Below the pieces are notes generated by a model. It was not told the DNA's origin. It saw nothing but the letters and a program-made list of their open reading frames with translations, and did no database searches. A stretch of DNA of 64,000 nt from an uncultured Bacilli bacterium (GTDB lineage Bacteria; Bacillota_I; Bacilli_A; RFN20; CAG-826). The stretch spans positions 1 to 64,000 of the forward strand of contig CALVXI010000003.1 of the NCBI GenBank assembly GCA_944368975.1, written 5' to 3'. Below are positions 30,101-39,209 of the stretch, piece after piece. Every line of letters begins with the position of its first letter. The stretch's first letter is position 1. A program made the position numbers and the translations under genes.

Positions 30101-30105
30101 TAATT

Positions 30106-31578
30106 ATGAGTATATTAGATTTAACAATTAAAGAAATTCATGAAGCTTTAGTTAATAAAGAAATTAAAGTAAGTGATTTAGTAAAAGAATCTTTAGAACG
30201 TGCTAAAAATAATAAAGATAATGCTTTTGAAATTATTCTTGAAGAAGAAGCATTAAAGAAAGCTTATGAATTAGATAAACTTGAAGTTGAAAAAGATAAT
30301 TATTTATTTGGCATACCTTTTGCTTTAAAAGATAATTTTTCAACTAAAGATATTGAAACAACCGCTAGTAGTAATATTTTAAATGGTTATATTCCTCTAT
30401 TTAATGCAACTGTTGTTAATAAATTACTTGATAAAAAAGCTATTTTAATTGGTAAAACAACCTTAGATGAATTAGCAATGGGTGGAACTGGAACAAGTGG
30501 TCATAAAGGAATTACATTTAATCCATATGATAAAACTCATACACATTTAATTGGTGGAAGTAGTTCAGGAAGTGCAGTAAGTGTTAGTGATGCAATAACT
30601 CCTTTTAGTATTGGAAGTGATACAGGAGATAGTGTTAGAAAACCTGCAAGTAATGCTGGACTTGTTGGTTTTAAACCTACTTGGGGAAGAATTTCTCGAT
30701 TTGGTTTATTTCCTTTTGCTCCTAGTTTAGATCATGTTGCTTACTTTACTAGAAGTAGTTTTGATGCTGCTATTTTACTCAATACTTTAGCTGGAAGAGA
30801 TGAACATGACTCAACTAGCTCATTTAAAGAAGTTGAAGATTACACTCATTTTGATGAAAAGATTAAAGGTAAAACTTTTGCTTTAATTAAAGAAATTAAT
30901 GAATCTATTAAAGATGAAGTTTTAACAAATAAATTTAATGAATTAATTAATAAAATTAAAGAAAAAGGTGGAATTATTAAAGAAGTTAATTTTGATACAA
31001 AACTTCTTAACGCAATCTATCCTAGTTATATAGTTATTTCAAGTAGTGAAGCAACTAGTAATAATGCTAATTTAGATGGAATTAAATTTGGTCCTAATTA
31101 TGGTGGTAATACTTATCAAGAAGTAATGTTTAATGCAAGAACTAACGGGTTTTCAAATTTAATTAAGCGTCGTTTTGTTATTGGAAGTTATTCTTTAATG
31201 CGAGAAAATCAACAAGAGACGTTCTTAAGAGCACAAAAAGTTCGTCGACTAATTGTAAATAGACTTAATGAAATTTTAGAAGAATGTGATTTTGTTATTG
31301 CTTTAGCTAGTCCATCTGTGGCTCCAAAAATTAATGAAAGTAGTGATAAATTATCTGAGACTTATTTAATTGCTGATAATTATTTAGCAATGGCTAATTT
31401 TGGAGGAGAACCTTCTATTACTATTCCTTTAGGGTTTAAAGATGATTTACCATTTGGAGTAAATATTACTAGTAAAATATTTAGTGAAAGAAAATTATTA
31501 AGTGTCGTTAGTGAAATTGAAGAATTAACAGGATTAAGAAATCTATCGACCAAAACTTATAAAAGGGAGGATAAATAA
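30106..31578 (+). CDS. gatA: Glutamyl-tRNA(Gln) amidotransferase subunit A
   Basis: The amidase subunit releases ammonia from glutamine and passes it to GatB. It has 490 residues. The Lys-cisSer-Ser triad is visible: Lys in PFALKDNFS near residue 72, the cis-Ser in GGSSSGSA and the nucleophile Ser in GSDTGDSVRKPAS. The last motif differs from the common GSDTGGSIRQPA by D, V and K substitutions but keeps the Ser. GLVGFKPTWGRISRFGLFPF is the usual following block. It is translationally close to gatC and gatB with 5-base and 1-base gaps. Confidence 0.95.
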   Translation: MSILDLTIKEIHEALVNKEIKVSDLVKESLERAKNNKDNAFEIILEEEALKKAYELDKLEVEKDNYLFGIPFALKDNFSTKDIETTASSNILNGYIPLFNATVVNKLLDKKAILIGKTTLDELAMGGTGTSGHKGITFNPYDKTHTHLIGGSSSGSAVSVSDAITPFSIGSDTGDSVRKPASNAGLVGFKPTWGRISRFGLFPFAPSLDHVAYFTRSSFDAAILLNTLAGRDEHDSTSSFKEVEDYTHFDEKIKGKTFALIKEINESIKDEVLTNKFNELINKIKEKGGIIKEVNFDTKLLNAIYPSYIVISSSEATSNNANLDGIKFGPNYGGNTYQEVMFNARTNGFSNLIKRRFVIGSYSLMRENQQETFLRAQKVRRLIVNRLNEILEECDFVIALASPSVAPKINESSDKLSETYLIADNYLAMANFGGEPSITIPLGFKDDLPFGVNITSKIFSERKLLSVVSEIEELTGLRNLSTKTYKREDK

Positions 31579-31579
31579 T

Positions 31580-33004
31580 ATGAATTTTGAAGCTGTTATT
31601 GGACTTGAAATTCATGTTGAGATGAAAACAAAATCAAAGATGTTTTCAAGTGCTCCAATTAATTTTAGTGATGAACCAAATACTGATACTACTTATTTAG
31701 ATTTTGCTTTTCCTGGAACAATGCCAGTAGTAAATAAAGAAGCTGTAAGAAAAGCTATTCAAATGTGCAATGCTTTACATATGGAAATAGATGATGAACT
31801 TTGGTTTGATCGTAAAAATTATTTTTATAGCGATTTACCTAAAGGCTATCAAATTACTCAACAAGCTAGACCAATTGGAAAAAATGGATATTTAGAAATT
31901 GAAATTGATGGAGAAAAAAGAAAAATTGGTATCGAAAGACTTCATATGGAAGAAGATACATGTAAACAAACTCATTTTAATGATTATACTTTACTTGATT
32001 ATAATCGTGCAGGAATTCCATTAATTGAAATTGTTTCTTTGCCTGTTATGCATACTGGTTTAGAAGCAAGAAAATATGTTGAGAAGATTAGAGAATTTGT
32101 TACTTTTAGTGGTGTTAGTGATGGAAAGATGGAAGAAGGAAGTTTAAGATGCGATGTTAATATTTCTCTTAGACCATACGGAAGTGAGAAATTTGGAACA
32201 AAAGTCGAAATTAAGAATTTAAATAGTATCGCTAATATTGAAAAAGCAATTGATTATGAAATTCTTAGACAATCTCGTTTATTATTTAAAGGCGAAGATA
32301 TTATTCAAGAAACTAGACGTTTTGATGAGGCTAAAAAAGAAACTATTTTAATGAGAGTTAAAACTGATGCTGTTGATTATAAATATTTTACTGAGCCAAA
32401 TATTACTCCAATTAAATTAAGTAAAGAATTTATAATTGACGCTATAAATAGTTGTCCAGAATTATATGATTCAAAATTAAATCGATTCTTAAATGATTAT
32501 AAATTAGAGAGAGTTGATGCTGAAATTTTATTAAATAATGTAAGTTTAGCAGACTTTTTTGAAGAAATTTGTAAATATTCCAAGTATTATATCTCAATTA
32601 GTAAGTTTGTAATTACTGATATTTTAGGGTACTTAAATAAATCTAATTTAGAAATTAAAGATTTTAATGTTGAACCTAAATATATCGCAGAACTTATTGA
32701 TTTACTTCAAAATAAAGAAGTAAATTCAAGTCAAGGTAAAGAGATATTTAATCATTTAATAAAAGAGAACCGTAGTCCTATTAAGATTAAAGAAGAATTA
32801 GGATTTACTGTTATTAGTGATGATTCAGTAATTAGAAATATTGTTACTGGTATTATTAATAAAGATTCTTCTTTAGTAACTAGCTTTAAAAATGGTAAAA
32901 CAAGAGTTCAAGGCTTTATAATGGGACAAGTTATGAAGGAACTTAAAGGTAAAGCTAATCCTGTTTTAGCTAATAAGATTATTTTAGAAGAATTAAATAA
33001 GTAG
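31580..33004 (+). CDS. gatB: Aspartyl/glutamyl-tRNA amidotransferase subunit B
   Basis: The kinase and transamidase subunit, 474 residues, normal length. It begins FEAVIGLEIHVEMKTKSKMF, and has FDRKNYFYSDLPKGYQITQ and the signature RLHMEEDTCKQTH. LDYNRAGIPLIEIVS comes next, followed by the Mg2+-binding GSLRCDVNIS region. The YqeY-like tail domain begins near residue 320 and includes the C-terminal GFIMGQVMKELKGKANP. Its ATG lies 1 base after gatA, with GGGAGG just before. A long hairpin overlapping the galM leader follows. Confidence 0.96.
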   Translation: MNFEAVIGLEIHVEMKTKSKMFSSAPINFSDEPNTDTTYLDFAFPGTMPVVNKEAVRKAIQMCNALHMEIDDELWFDRKNYFYSDLPKGYQITQQARPIGKNGYLEIEIDGEKRKIGIERLHMEEDTCKQTHFNDYTLLDYNRAGIPLIEIVSLPVMHTGLEARKYVEKIREFVTFSGVSDGKMEEGSLRCDVNISLRPYGSEKFGTKVEIKNLNSIANIEKAIDYEILRQSRLLFKGEDIIQETRRFDEAKKETILMRVKTDAVDYKYFTEPNITPIKLSKEFIIDAINSCPELYDSKLNRFLNDYKLERVDAEILLNNVSLADFFEEICKYSKYYISISKFVITDILGYLNKSNLEIKDFNVEPKYIAELIDLLQNKEVNSSQGKEIFNHLIKENRSPIKIKEELGFTVISDDSVIRNIVTGIINKDSSLVTSFKNGKTRVQGFIMGQVMKELKGKANPVLANKIILEELNK

Positions 33005-33042
33005 AGATTTTTACTGATTTACTTTATTTTTATTTATTTTTT

Positions 33043-33088
33043 AAGCCTCTTAAACAATATATAATAATTGTAATAAGGGGCTTTTCTT
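33043..33088 (+). terminator. Hairpin after gatB overlapping the galM promoter and ribosome site
   Basis: AAGCCTCTTA (33043-33052) pairs with TAAGGGGCTT (33074-33083) with one G-T pair. An upper stem ACAAT/ATTGT (33054-33058 and 33067-33071) stacks on it, and TTTTCTT follows. The loop contains TATAAT and the 3' arm contains the galM ribosome site AAGGGG. Read-through RNA would therefore be terminated or blocked, whereas RNA begun at the loop promoter would lack the 5' arm. Confidence 0.6.
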
Positions 33089-34081
33089 ATGGAATATAAA
33101 ATTACAAATTATAAAGAAAATATCGATTGGATTGATATTAAAACTGATAGTAATATTGAAGCTAGACTATGCACTTTTGGAGCAAGTGTTTATAGCTTAA
33201 AAGTATTTAATGAAAATGTTATTTTATCTTTAAAAGATACCGAGGAATTTTTAAATTGTCCTCAATATTTTGGAAAAACTTTAGGAAGAGTGTGTGGAAG
33301 AATTAAATCTAAAGGTTATATCAATGATAATACTTATTCATTACCTCCAACTTTAAATTATGATTATACGCTTCATGGAGGAGATTTAAATTCATTATCT
33401 TTTAAAAACTTTACTTATGTAATTAAAGAAAGTAAAAATAGTATTAAAGTTATTTTTAGAATTGTTGATAAAGATTTCTCTAATGGATTTCCAGGCAAAG
33501 CTAGGATAAATGTTATTTATGAATTTAGTAATATTAAACCTATTTTAAAAATAAGATTTAAAGGAAAAGCAAATAAAGATACACTAATGAATTTATCTAA
33601 TCATATGTATTTTAATTTTAATAATGATTATGATTTATTAGATTATTATTTTAAAATGAATGCCTCAAAATATGGTGTTACTGATGAAAATGTTTTTATA
33701 ATTGATACTAAAGATGTACCTCCATATTTAGATTTTAATAAAATGTCTAAAATTAAACCTCGATTAAAAGCTATTGAATCAAGTTTATTAAAAACAATTG
33801 ATAATACCTTTATTTTTAATGAAGTTAATAAGAAAAAACCTCAAGTTAGTTTAAAAAATAAACATATTAGACTCGATTTATATACTGATTATCCTAGTAT
33901 GAATATTTATTTAGATAATTCATTAACTCCAGTTAAATTTATTAATCGTGATGATTTTAGTTTAAGAAGAGGAATAGCGTTAGAACCTCAACTTTTTAAT
34001 TATGATTTTAATAGTTTAATTTTAAATAAAGGTGAAAAATATGATCACTTTATCACTTACAAGTTTAAAAAGTTAGATTAA
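33089..34081 (+). CDS. galM: Aldose 1-epimerase (galactose mutarotase)
   Basis: Interconverts alpha and beta galactose (or glucose), the first step of the Leloir pathway. It has 330 residues of the GalM beta-sandwich. YTLHGGD (near residue 92) and NLSNHMYFNF (near 172) hold the two catalytic-site His. GIALEPQLF near residue 295 holds the catalytic Glu. FGKTLGRVCGRIKSKGY is the typical early substrate loop. It has its own likely promoter in the hairpin before it and is followed 10 bases later by galactokinase. galT and galE are not in the window. Confidence 0.92.
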   Translation: MEYKITNYKENIDWIDIKTDSNIEARLCTFGASVYSLKVFNENVILSLKDTEEFLNCPQYFGKTLGRVCGRIKSKGYINDNTYSLPPTLNYDYTLHGGDLNSLSFKNFTYVIKESKNSIKVIFRIVDKDFSNGFPGKARINVIYEFSNIKPILKIRFKGKANKDTLMNLSNHMYFNFNNDYDLLDYYFKMNASKYGVTDENVFIIDTKDVPPYLDFNKMSKIKPRLKAIESSLLKTIDNTFIFNEVNKKKPQVSLKNKHIRLDLYTDYPSMNIYLDNSLTPVKFINRDDFSLRRGIALEPQLFNYDFNSLILNKGEKYDHFITYKFKKLD

Positions 34082-34091
34082 GGAGAGTATT

Positions 34092-35258
34092 ATGGTTAAA
34101 GAAATTGATGTAATTAAAGGTTTTAAAGAAGTATTTAATATTGAACCAGAATATTTAATTGATACTGGTGGTCGATTTGAGATTTGTGGAAATCATACTG
34201 ATCATAATCATGGTTTATGCTTAGTTGCTAATTGTTCTTTAAGAGTAAAAGCCGCGATTAGTAAACTTGATAATAAAGTAGAAGTATTATCAAAAGGATA
34301 TTCAAAATATACTTTTTCTTTAGATGATTTAAGTAAAAAAGAAAAAGAAAAGCATACAACTTTAAGTTTAAATAAGGGAATTTTATTTAAACTTAAAGAA
34401 TTAGGTTATAAGATTGGTGGATTTAGAGCATATATTGAAAGTGAAATACCTGATGGAAGTGGGGTAAGTTCAAGTGCTGCTATGGAATCATTATTTGGTT
34501 ATATTATTTCTTATTTATATAATGAAGGAAAAATTAATCCATTAACGATCGCGAAAGTTGGACAATTTAGTGAAAATAATTATTTCTCTAAACCATGTGG
34601 ACTTCTTGATCAAGTGGGGACTAGTTTTGACTCTAGTAACTTTATTGATTTTAAAGATATTGATAATCCAATTATTGAAACATTACCTTTTAATTTACCA
34701 GTTACTTTATATTTAATTAAATCATTAGGAAATCACTCTAATCTAACTCCACTTTATGCTGCTATTCCTGATGGAATGTATAAAGTTAGTAATTTATTAG
34801 AAAATAAAAAATATTTACGTGATGTTAATGATTTTGATATTTTTAATAAAATTGATAATCTTGATATTGATGAAGCTACTAAAAGAAAAGCTAAACATTT
34901 CTTTATTGAAAATGAAAATGTAAAGCATGCAAAAGAAGCTATTTTAACAAATAATTTAGAAGAATTTTTTAAAGCGATAAGAGATAGCCAAGAAAGTAGT
35001 TTTAAAAATATAGAGAATACTTACGTTAAAGGAGAATACATTGGTTCACCTCAAGAAATTATTGATGATGCTAATAAATTTATTTTAAATAATGGAGCGA
35101 TTAGAATTCATGGTGGTGGTTTTAAAGGGACAGTTTTAGCTTTCATTAAAAATGATTTTACTAAAGAATTTGATGAATATTTAAAAAATAAATATGAAAG
35201 TGATAGATATTTTAAAGTCACTATAAGCAAAAAAGCAGTTAATTTTAAAAAAATTTAA
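34092..35258 (+). CDS. galK: Galactokinase
   Basis: A GHMP-family kinase making galactose 1-phosphate from ATP and galactose. It has 388 residues. The galactokinase signature is present in the variant form GGRFEICGNHTDHNHG near residue 17-32 (commonly GRVNLIGEHTDYN). The ATP loop is GSGVSSSAAMES and the C-terminal motif is GGGFKGTVLAF. The catalytic Asp is probably in CGLLDQVGTSF. The second gene of the galM-galK pair, it sits 11 bases after galM with AAGGAGAG at its start. The Asn in place of Glu in the first motif is unusual, so a related sugar cannot be excluded. Confidence 0.9.
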   Translation: MVKEIDVIKGFKEVFNIEPEYLIDTGGRFEICGNHTDHNHGLCLVANCSLRVKAAISKLDNKVEVLSKGYSKYTFSLDDLSKKEKEKHTTLSLNKGILFKLKELGYKIGGFRAYIESEIPDGSGVSSSAAMESLFGYIISYLYNEGKINPLTIAKVGQFSENNYFSKPCGLLDQVGTSFDSSNFIDFKDIDNPIIETLPFNLPVTLYLIKSLGNHSNLTPLYAAIPDGMYKVSNLLENKKYLRDVNDFDIFNKIDNLDIDEATKRKAKHFFIENENVKHAKEAILTNNLEEFFKAIRDSQESSFKNIENTYVKGEYIGSPQEIIDDANKFILNNGAIRIHGGGFKGTVLAFIKNDFTKEFDEYLKNKYESDRYFKVTISKKAVNFKKI

Positions 35259-35333
35259 TTAAAAAATACCTTAGATTTGCAGTGTTTTTATAAAAATATT
35301 CAAGTTTTAAATAGTTTTGAATGGCAATAAAAT

Positions 35334-35362
35334 TTGCTTAATAATCTTAAAATCGTTATAAT
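35334..35362 (+). promoter_or_regulatory. Strong promoter before the polymerase-like gene
   Basis: TTGCTT (35334-35339) and TATAAT (35357-35362) have a 17-base spacer. Confidence 0.7.
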
Positions 35363-35391
35363 AAGACACGCGACTTTTTTGGAGTTTTATT

Positions 35392-36858
35392 TTGACAAAT
35401 ATTTTAGAACCATTAAAAAGATTAAGACAAAACACAAACTTAAGAAATATTGCATATATTCTTATTTTATTTTTAGCAATTTTATTATCTTTATTTTTTG
35501 GTGAAGTTAATAATGCTCCTAATGCTTTTGGTACACCATTTAACTTATGGGAAACTATCTTATTTTATTTAGCTATATTAGCGGTTTATTCTTTAAGTTT
35601 TTATATTGCAATTAGAAATAATATATTAAAAGTTAATAAAGGATTAATAAGCTTTGTCATTATTAGTATAACTATAATTTTTTATATGATAATGGTTGTT
35701 AGTTTAACTGATTATCAAAGTTTAAATATTTCTAATAATCCAAATATATTTACTGATTTATATCGTTTTAAATCTATACTTGATACAAGTTTATGCATAT
35801 TGATGGGATTTAGTTTCTTTTTCTTAATACCATCATTTAAAGAAAAAGATTTAGCTATAAGAATTTTTTCTTTCTTATTTATTAGTTTTACAGCAGTAAT
35901 GATTATTTATTCTTTATCGACTGAAATGGATAAAATTAAGACATTTATCGAACATCCAAGTTTCTTTAATAAAAATTATAGCGGGCAAGCAACATGTAAA
36001 AGTTTCTTTTTTTATGGAAATGTTTATGGACATGTTTTATTTTTGTGTATGCTTGTTTTTACTTTATTAAGCGTTAGTTTTAAACATCGTTTTATCTTTT
36101 TGTTTAATTTTGTTTTAGCACTTTTTGTTTTATTTAGTGGATCAAGAACAGCTTTTTTAGGTTTTATTACACTTTGTGTAGTTTATGCTATTTATTATTT
36201 ATTACATCTATATAAAAGAAGAAGAATTTATTTTTATGTTTTAGCTATTATATTTTTATTTGTAATTATTACTTTTTTACTTGAAGTATTTTTATTTAAA
36301 AATTTAACAATTACGGAAAGTATTCTTCAAGAAGATGGAAGTTATATCGATAAAGAATATACTTTACTTGAAATCTTTGAGGAATTATTTGTTTCTTTAG
36401 CTGGTCGATTCCATATATTTAATAGTTCATTTGAACAAATCTTTAGTTTAAGCAATGTTCTTTTAGGGGTTGGTTATAACTTAAATGACCAAGTTTGTCG
36501 TCAAATTGATTCAAGCTTCTTTAATTTCCATAATGGTTATATTGAAATTTTAACAACAGGTGGAATATTCCTTTGTCTAGTTTATCTTGGATTATTTTCT
36601 TATATTACTTATAAAGCAATTAAATTACATAAACATTATCCTAAATATACAATGTTTTATTTTGTTAGTTTAGTTCCTTATTTACTTTATCAATTTGGAG
36701 AAGCTTTTGTTCCTTTATTTAATGTATTTGGTGGAGGAATGATGGGATTTTTCCTCATTGCTGTTGTTAATATGAAATATCGAGAAGTTAATGAAACATG
36801 TGACATTAAGTATTTATTCGTTCATAATAATAACAAGGAGAAAGAAAATGTGGCTTGA
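35392..36858 (+). CDS. O-antigen ligase/Wzy polymerase-like membrane protein
   Basis: A 488-residue membrane protein with about eleven or twelve helices and one long extracellular loop at roughly residues 300-385. The short motif LFSGSRTAFLGF before that loop is the hallmark of the O-antigen ligase/polymerase (Wzy_C) superfamily. There Arg residues bind the lipid-linked sugar. Its likely job is joining or polymerising a surface polysaccharide, but no glycosyltransferase genes lie beside it. The start is TTG with GGAG at 35381-35384 and the promoter 30 bases upstream. It ends in TGA, one of the proofs that TGA is a stop codon here. It overlaps the next gene by 11 bases. Confidence 0.7.
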   Translation: MTNILEPLKRLRQNTNLRNIAYILILFLAILLSLFFGEVNNAPNAFGTPFNLWETILFYLAILAVYSLSFYIAIRNNILKVNKGLISFVIISITIIFYMIMVVSLTDYQSLNISNNPNIFTDLYRFKSILDTSLCILMGFSFFFLIPSFKEKDLAIRIFSFLFISFTAVMIIYSLSTEMDKIKTFIEHPSFFNKNYSGQATCKSFFFYGNVYGHVLFLCMLVFTLLSVSFKHRFIFLFNFVLALFVLFSGSRTAFLGFITLCVVYAIYYLLHLYKRRRIYFYVLAIIFLFVIITFLLEVFLFKNLTITESILQEDGSYIDKEYTLLEIFEELFVSLAGRFHIFNSSFEQIFSLSNVLLGVGYNLNDQVCRQIDSSFFNFHNGYIEILTTGGIFLCLVYLGLFSYITYKAIKLHKHYPKYTMFYFVSLVPYLLYQFGEAFVPLFNVFGGGMMGFFLIAVVNMKYREVNETCDIKYLFVHNNNKEKENVA

Positions 36859-37129
36859 TAGACAATCAAAAATTACAAAAATAATTTTATTTATTCCTTT
36901 TTGGGGATTTTTAGTGAGCGCTATTTATCGTATTGCTAGTTATATTAAATATAAAAAAGATATTACGACTTTAATAGTTGGGATATGTTTAATTGTTCCT
37001 TTTATTGGTATATTTTTTAGTATTGTTGATTTAGTGACAGTTTGTTTAGATAAAGAATTAACTTTATTTGTTGATCATGATGAAGTTAAATTAGAAAACA
37101 CTAATTTAGTAGAAGAGGAAGATAAATAA
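36848..37129 (+). CDS. Small two-helix membrane protein
   Basis: A 93-residue protein starting MWLDRQSK, with hydrophobic segments at about residues 11-30 and 38-62 and an acidic C-terminal tail (VEEEDK). I recognise no family; it resembles the small YqaE-like or PLD-nuclease-like membrane proteins only in size. The ATG at 36848 is chosen over an upstream in-frame ATG because AAGGAGAAAG precedes it. It overlaps the end of the polymerase-like gene, so the two are probably co-translated. A tRNA gene follows 10 bases later. Confidence 0.6.
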   Translation: MWLDRQSKITKIILFIPFWGFLVSAIYRIASYIKYKKDITTLIVGICLIVPFIGIFFSIVDLVTVCLDKELTLFVDHDEVKLENTNLVEEEDK

Positions 37130-37139
37130 AATAATTAAT

Positions 37140-37213
37140 AGGAAGTTAGTTTAATGGTAGAACAATAGTTTCCGAAGCTATAAATAAGCGTTCGATTCGC
37201 TTACTTCCTGCCA
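37140..37213 (+). tRNA. tRNA-Arg (anticodon CCG)
   Basis: The acceptor is AGGAAGT/ACTTCCT with discriminator G and encoded CCA. The T arm is AAGCG-TTCGATT-CGCTT. The anticodon stem ATAGT/GCTAT (one T-G pair) closes the loop TTCCGAA, giving CCG, which reads the rare Arg codon CGG. It directly precedes the cargo element at 37228, which fits the common use of tRNA genes as insertion points. Confidence 0.85.
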
Positions 37214-37265
37214 TCTTATAACTAACATTTTGATACAAAGTAAGGTCTCAAAATGAACGATATTT

Positions 37266-37287
37266 GCTCGAGAAATCGGGCTTTTTT
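37266..37287 (+). terminator. Terminator after tRNA-Arg
   Basis: GCTCG (37266-37270) pairs with CGGGC (37277-37281), followed by six T. It lies inside the left tip of the cargo element. Confidence 0.6.
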
Positions 37288-37424
37288 CATTTCAAGCGTT
37301 TTGCTAGTAGAAAAAAATTGATTTGAATCTACGGATTTTAGAATTTTGGTTCTACTAGAAAAATGATACCCTACTAGAAAAATGACACCTGCGTTATGAA
37401 AAATAATGTTTGTACAAGTTCAAT

Positions 37425-37479
37425 TTGATTTATTACCAACTATTTGATAAAATTACATTGGTAATAAAAGTTGGTAATA
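37425..37479 (+). promoter_or_regulatory. AlbA_2 gene promoter with three operator-like repeats
   Basis: TTGATT (37425-37430) and the extended -10 TG-A-TAAAAT (37445-37453) have a 17-base spacer. TATTACCAAC (37431-37440) sits in the spacer. Its exact complement GTTGGTAATA (37470-37479) and a near copy ATTGGTAATA (37457-37466) follow the -10. The layout suggests a repressor site, perhaps for the encoded winged-helix protein itself. Confidence 0.55.
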
Positions 37480-37482
37480 AAT

Positions 37483-38886
37483 ATGAATATTAAAGAGTTA
37501 TTGTCTGAATTATTACAATTTTCAAAAGAAAGAGAATGGTTTGAATTTAAAGAAAATTGGTTTGAACCAATTGCACTTGGTGAATATGTTTCTGCGCTTT
37601 CAAATGCTGCAGCGTTGGTAGGAAAAGAATTTGCTTATTTCGTTTGGGGTGTTTCCGACAAAGAACATGCCTTGGTAGGTACTGATTTCGACCAATACCA
37701 AGATTATAAGAATGAACCATATATCAATTTTCTAAACAGGAATTTAAACCCAAGAGTCAAAATCGATTTTTTCGAAGATAATATCAATGGTAAGAGAATA
37801 GTTGTTTTAAGAATTGAATCTGCCAAAGATATTCCAACAGCATTTAATAGAGTCAGATATATTCGTATTGGTTCTTCGAAAGACACAATGGAAAAAAATC
37901 CAAGGATTGAGAAAGAATTATTTAGAATTTTAGAACATGGATATCCAACGATAGTGAATACAAAATCTCAGTATAATGATTTAACTTTTAATAAGCTTTT
38001 TATGTATTATGGTTCAAAGGGGATATTGCTGAGAAAAGAAACATTCAAGAAAAATTTATGTTTATTAACAAAAGACGGTTCTTATAATATTCTTGCTCAA
38101 CTCCTTTCTGATAACTCGCACTTACCTCTTAGAGTCTCTATTTTTGAAGGCACTACCAAGGGATCGAATCTTTATTCGATCAAAGAATTTGGGTTTGACT
38201 GTATTCTCTATTCTTTAAAAAACCTTCTCGATTACGGTGATGTTTTAAATGTCATCCAATCTGATGAAACAAATAGAAAAGAAGAAAGAAAAGAAATCCC
38301 TTTGTTCGACATTAAATCTTACAATGAGGCGATAGTGAACGCTGTCCTTCATAACAAGTGGGTTGAAGGCAATGAACCTATGATTACCGTTTTTTCTGAT
38401 CGAATTGAAATATTATCGAGAGGAACTATTGCTCCAGCTCAAACGCTTGAAGGGTTTTATTTAGGAGAATCAGTACCAGTAAACGAAAAACTTTCCGAGA
38501 TTTTTGCCCAGTTGAGGATAAGCGATAAATCTGGTAGAGGTGTGCCAAAAATCGTTGAAACCTACACTAGAAATGCTTTTCAGTTTAGAGATAATTCGAT
38601 TGTAGTAACAATTCCTTTCAATTCGATTAAAAAAGTTGGTGATAAAATTGGTAATAACATTGGTGATAAACCTGTCATTACAAGAAAGCATGGATTAAAT
38701 TTGACTAGAGAAAGAATACTTTCTGAAATGAGACATAATCCTAACATTACCAAGTCTGAACTGGTCATTTTAATTGGAATCAGTGATACAGCAATCGATA
38801 ACAACATTAGATATTTAAGAAATAACGGATATATAAAGCGTATTGGTGAAAATAAAAATGGTTATTGGGAGGTTATTAAACAATAA
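37483..38886 (+). CDS. AlbA_2 (Schlafen-type) and GHKL ATPase domain protein
   Basis: A 467-residue predicted DNA-binding protein. An AlbA_2 domain covers about residues 1-140 (EREWFEFKENW, ALSNAAALVGKEFAYFVWGV). A HATPase_c_4 type GHKL domain lies around 265-390, with the N-box NEAIVNAVLHNKW and the G-box RISDKSGRGVPKIVE. A C-terminal winged helix runs from about 405 (NITKSELVILIGISDTAIDN). Such proteins are annotated as RecG-like regulators and are frequent on mobile DNA; the role is unknown, perhaps transcription control or phage defence. ATG 37483 is chosen; an in-frame TTG 12 bases earlier lies in an operator repeat. It ends one base into the next gene (TAATG). Confidence 0.8.
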   Translation: MNIKELLSELLQFSKEREWFEFKENWFEPIALGEYVSALSNAAALVGKEFAYFVWGVSDKEHALVGTDFDQYQDYKNEPYINFLNRNLNPRVKIDFFEDNINGKRIVVLRIESAKDIPTAFNRVRYIRIGSSKDTMEKNPRIEKELFRILEHGYPTIVNTKSQYNDLTFNKLFMYYGSKGILLRKETFKKNLCLLTKDGSYNILAQLLSDNSHLPLRVSIFEGTTKGSNLYSIKEFGFDCILYSLKNLLDYGDVLNVIQSDETNRKEERKEIPLFDIKSYNEAIVNAVLHNKWVEGNEPMITVFSDRIEILSRGTIAPAQTLEGFYLGESVPVNEKLSEIFAQLRISDKSGRGVPKIVETYTRNAFQFRDNSIVVTIPFNSIKKVGDKIGNNIGDKPVITRKHGLNLTRERILSEMRHNPNITKSELVILIGISDTAIDNNIRYLRNNGYIKRIGENKNGYWEVIKQ

Positions 38887-39209
38887 TGTCCAAAATGATT
38901 GCATATTGTGGTATAGATTGCAGCAAATGCGATGCTTATATCGCTACAATTACGAATGATAGTGAGTTAAAGACAAAAACAGCAAAAGATTGGTCTAAAC
39001 TAAACAACGCAACAATTCTTCCTAAGCACATTAATTGTAACGGATGCAGAAAAGACGGTGCAAAAACGATATTTTGTTCTAATTTATGTCCTATAAGAAA
39101 ATGTGCTATAAAGCATTCTGCTGACAATTGCACTCAATGTAAGAAATACAATGATTGCGACACTATCCAAACATTTTTAAAAATAAACCATTCTATAATT
39201 GATCATTAA
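38886..39209 (+). CDS. DUF3795 cysteine-rich protein
   Basis: A 107-residue protein with eleven cysteines in paired motifs (CGIDCSKCDA, NCNGCRKDG, FCSNLCPIRKC, NCTQCKKYNDC), characteristic of DUF3795. The cysteines probably bind zinc or an Fe-S cluster; no reaction is known for the family. Its start codon overlaps the stop of the AlbA_2 gene (TAATG), so the two are made together. Both lie between the inverted ends of the cargo element. A Cys-rich partner for an AlbA_2 ATPase on a mobile segment is a pairing I do not know from a described system. Confidence 0.8.
   Translation: MSKMIAYCGIDCSKCDAYIATITNDSELKTKTAKDWSKLNNATILPKHINCNGCRKDGAKTIFCSNLCPIRKCAIKHSADNCTQCKKYNDCDTIQTFLKINHSIIDH

Noticed and set aside
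38470-38807. Two overlapping minus-strand frames within the AlbA_2 gene
   Set aside because: They lie across the GHKL and winged-helix regions of a clearly real gene and have no translation signals.
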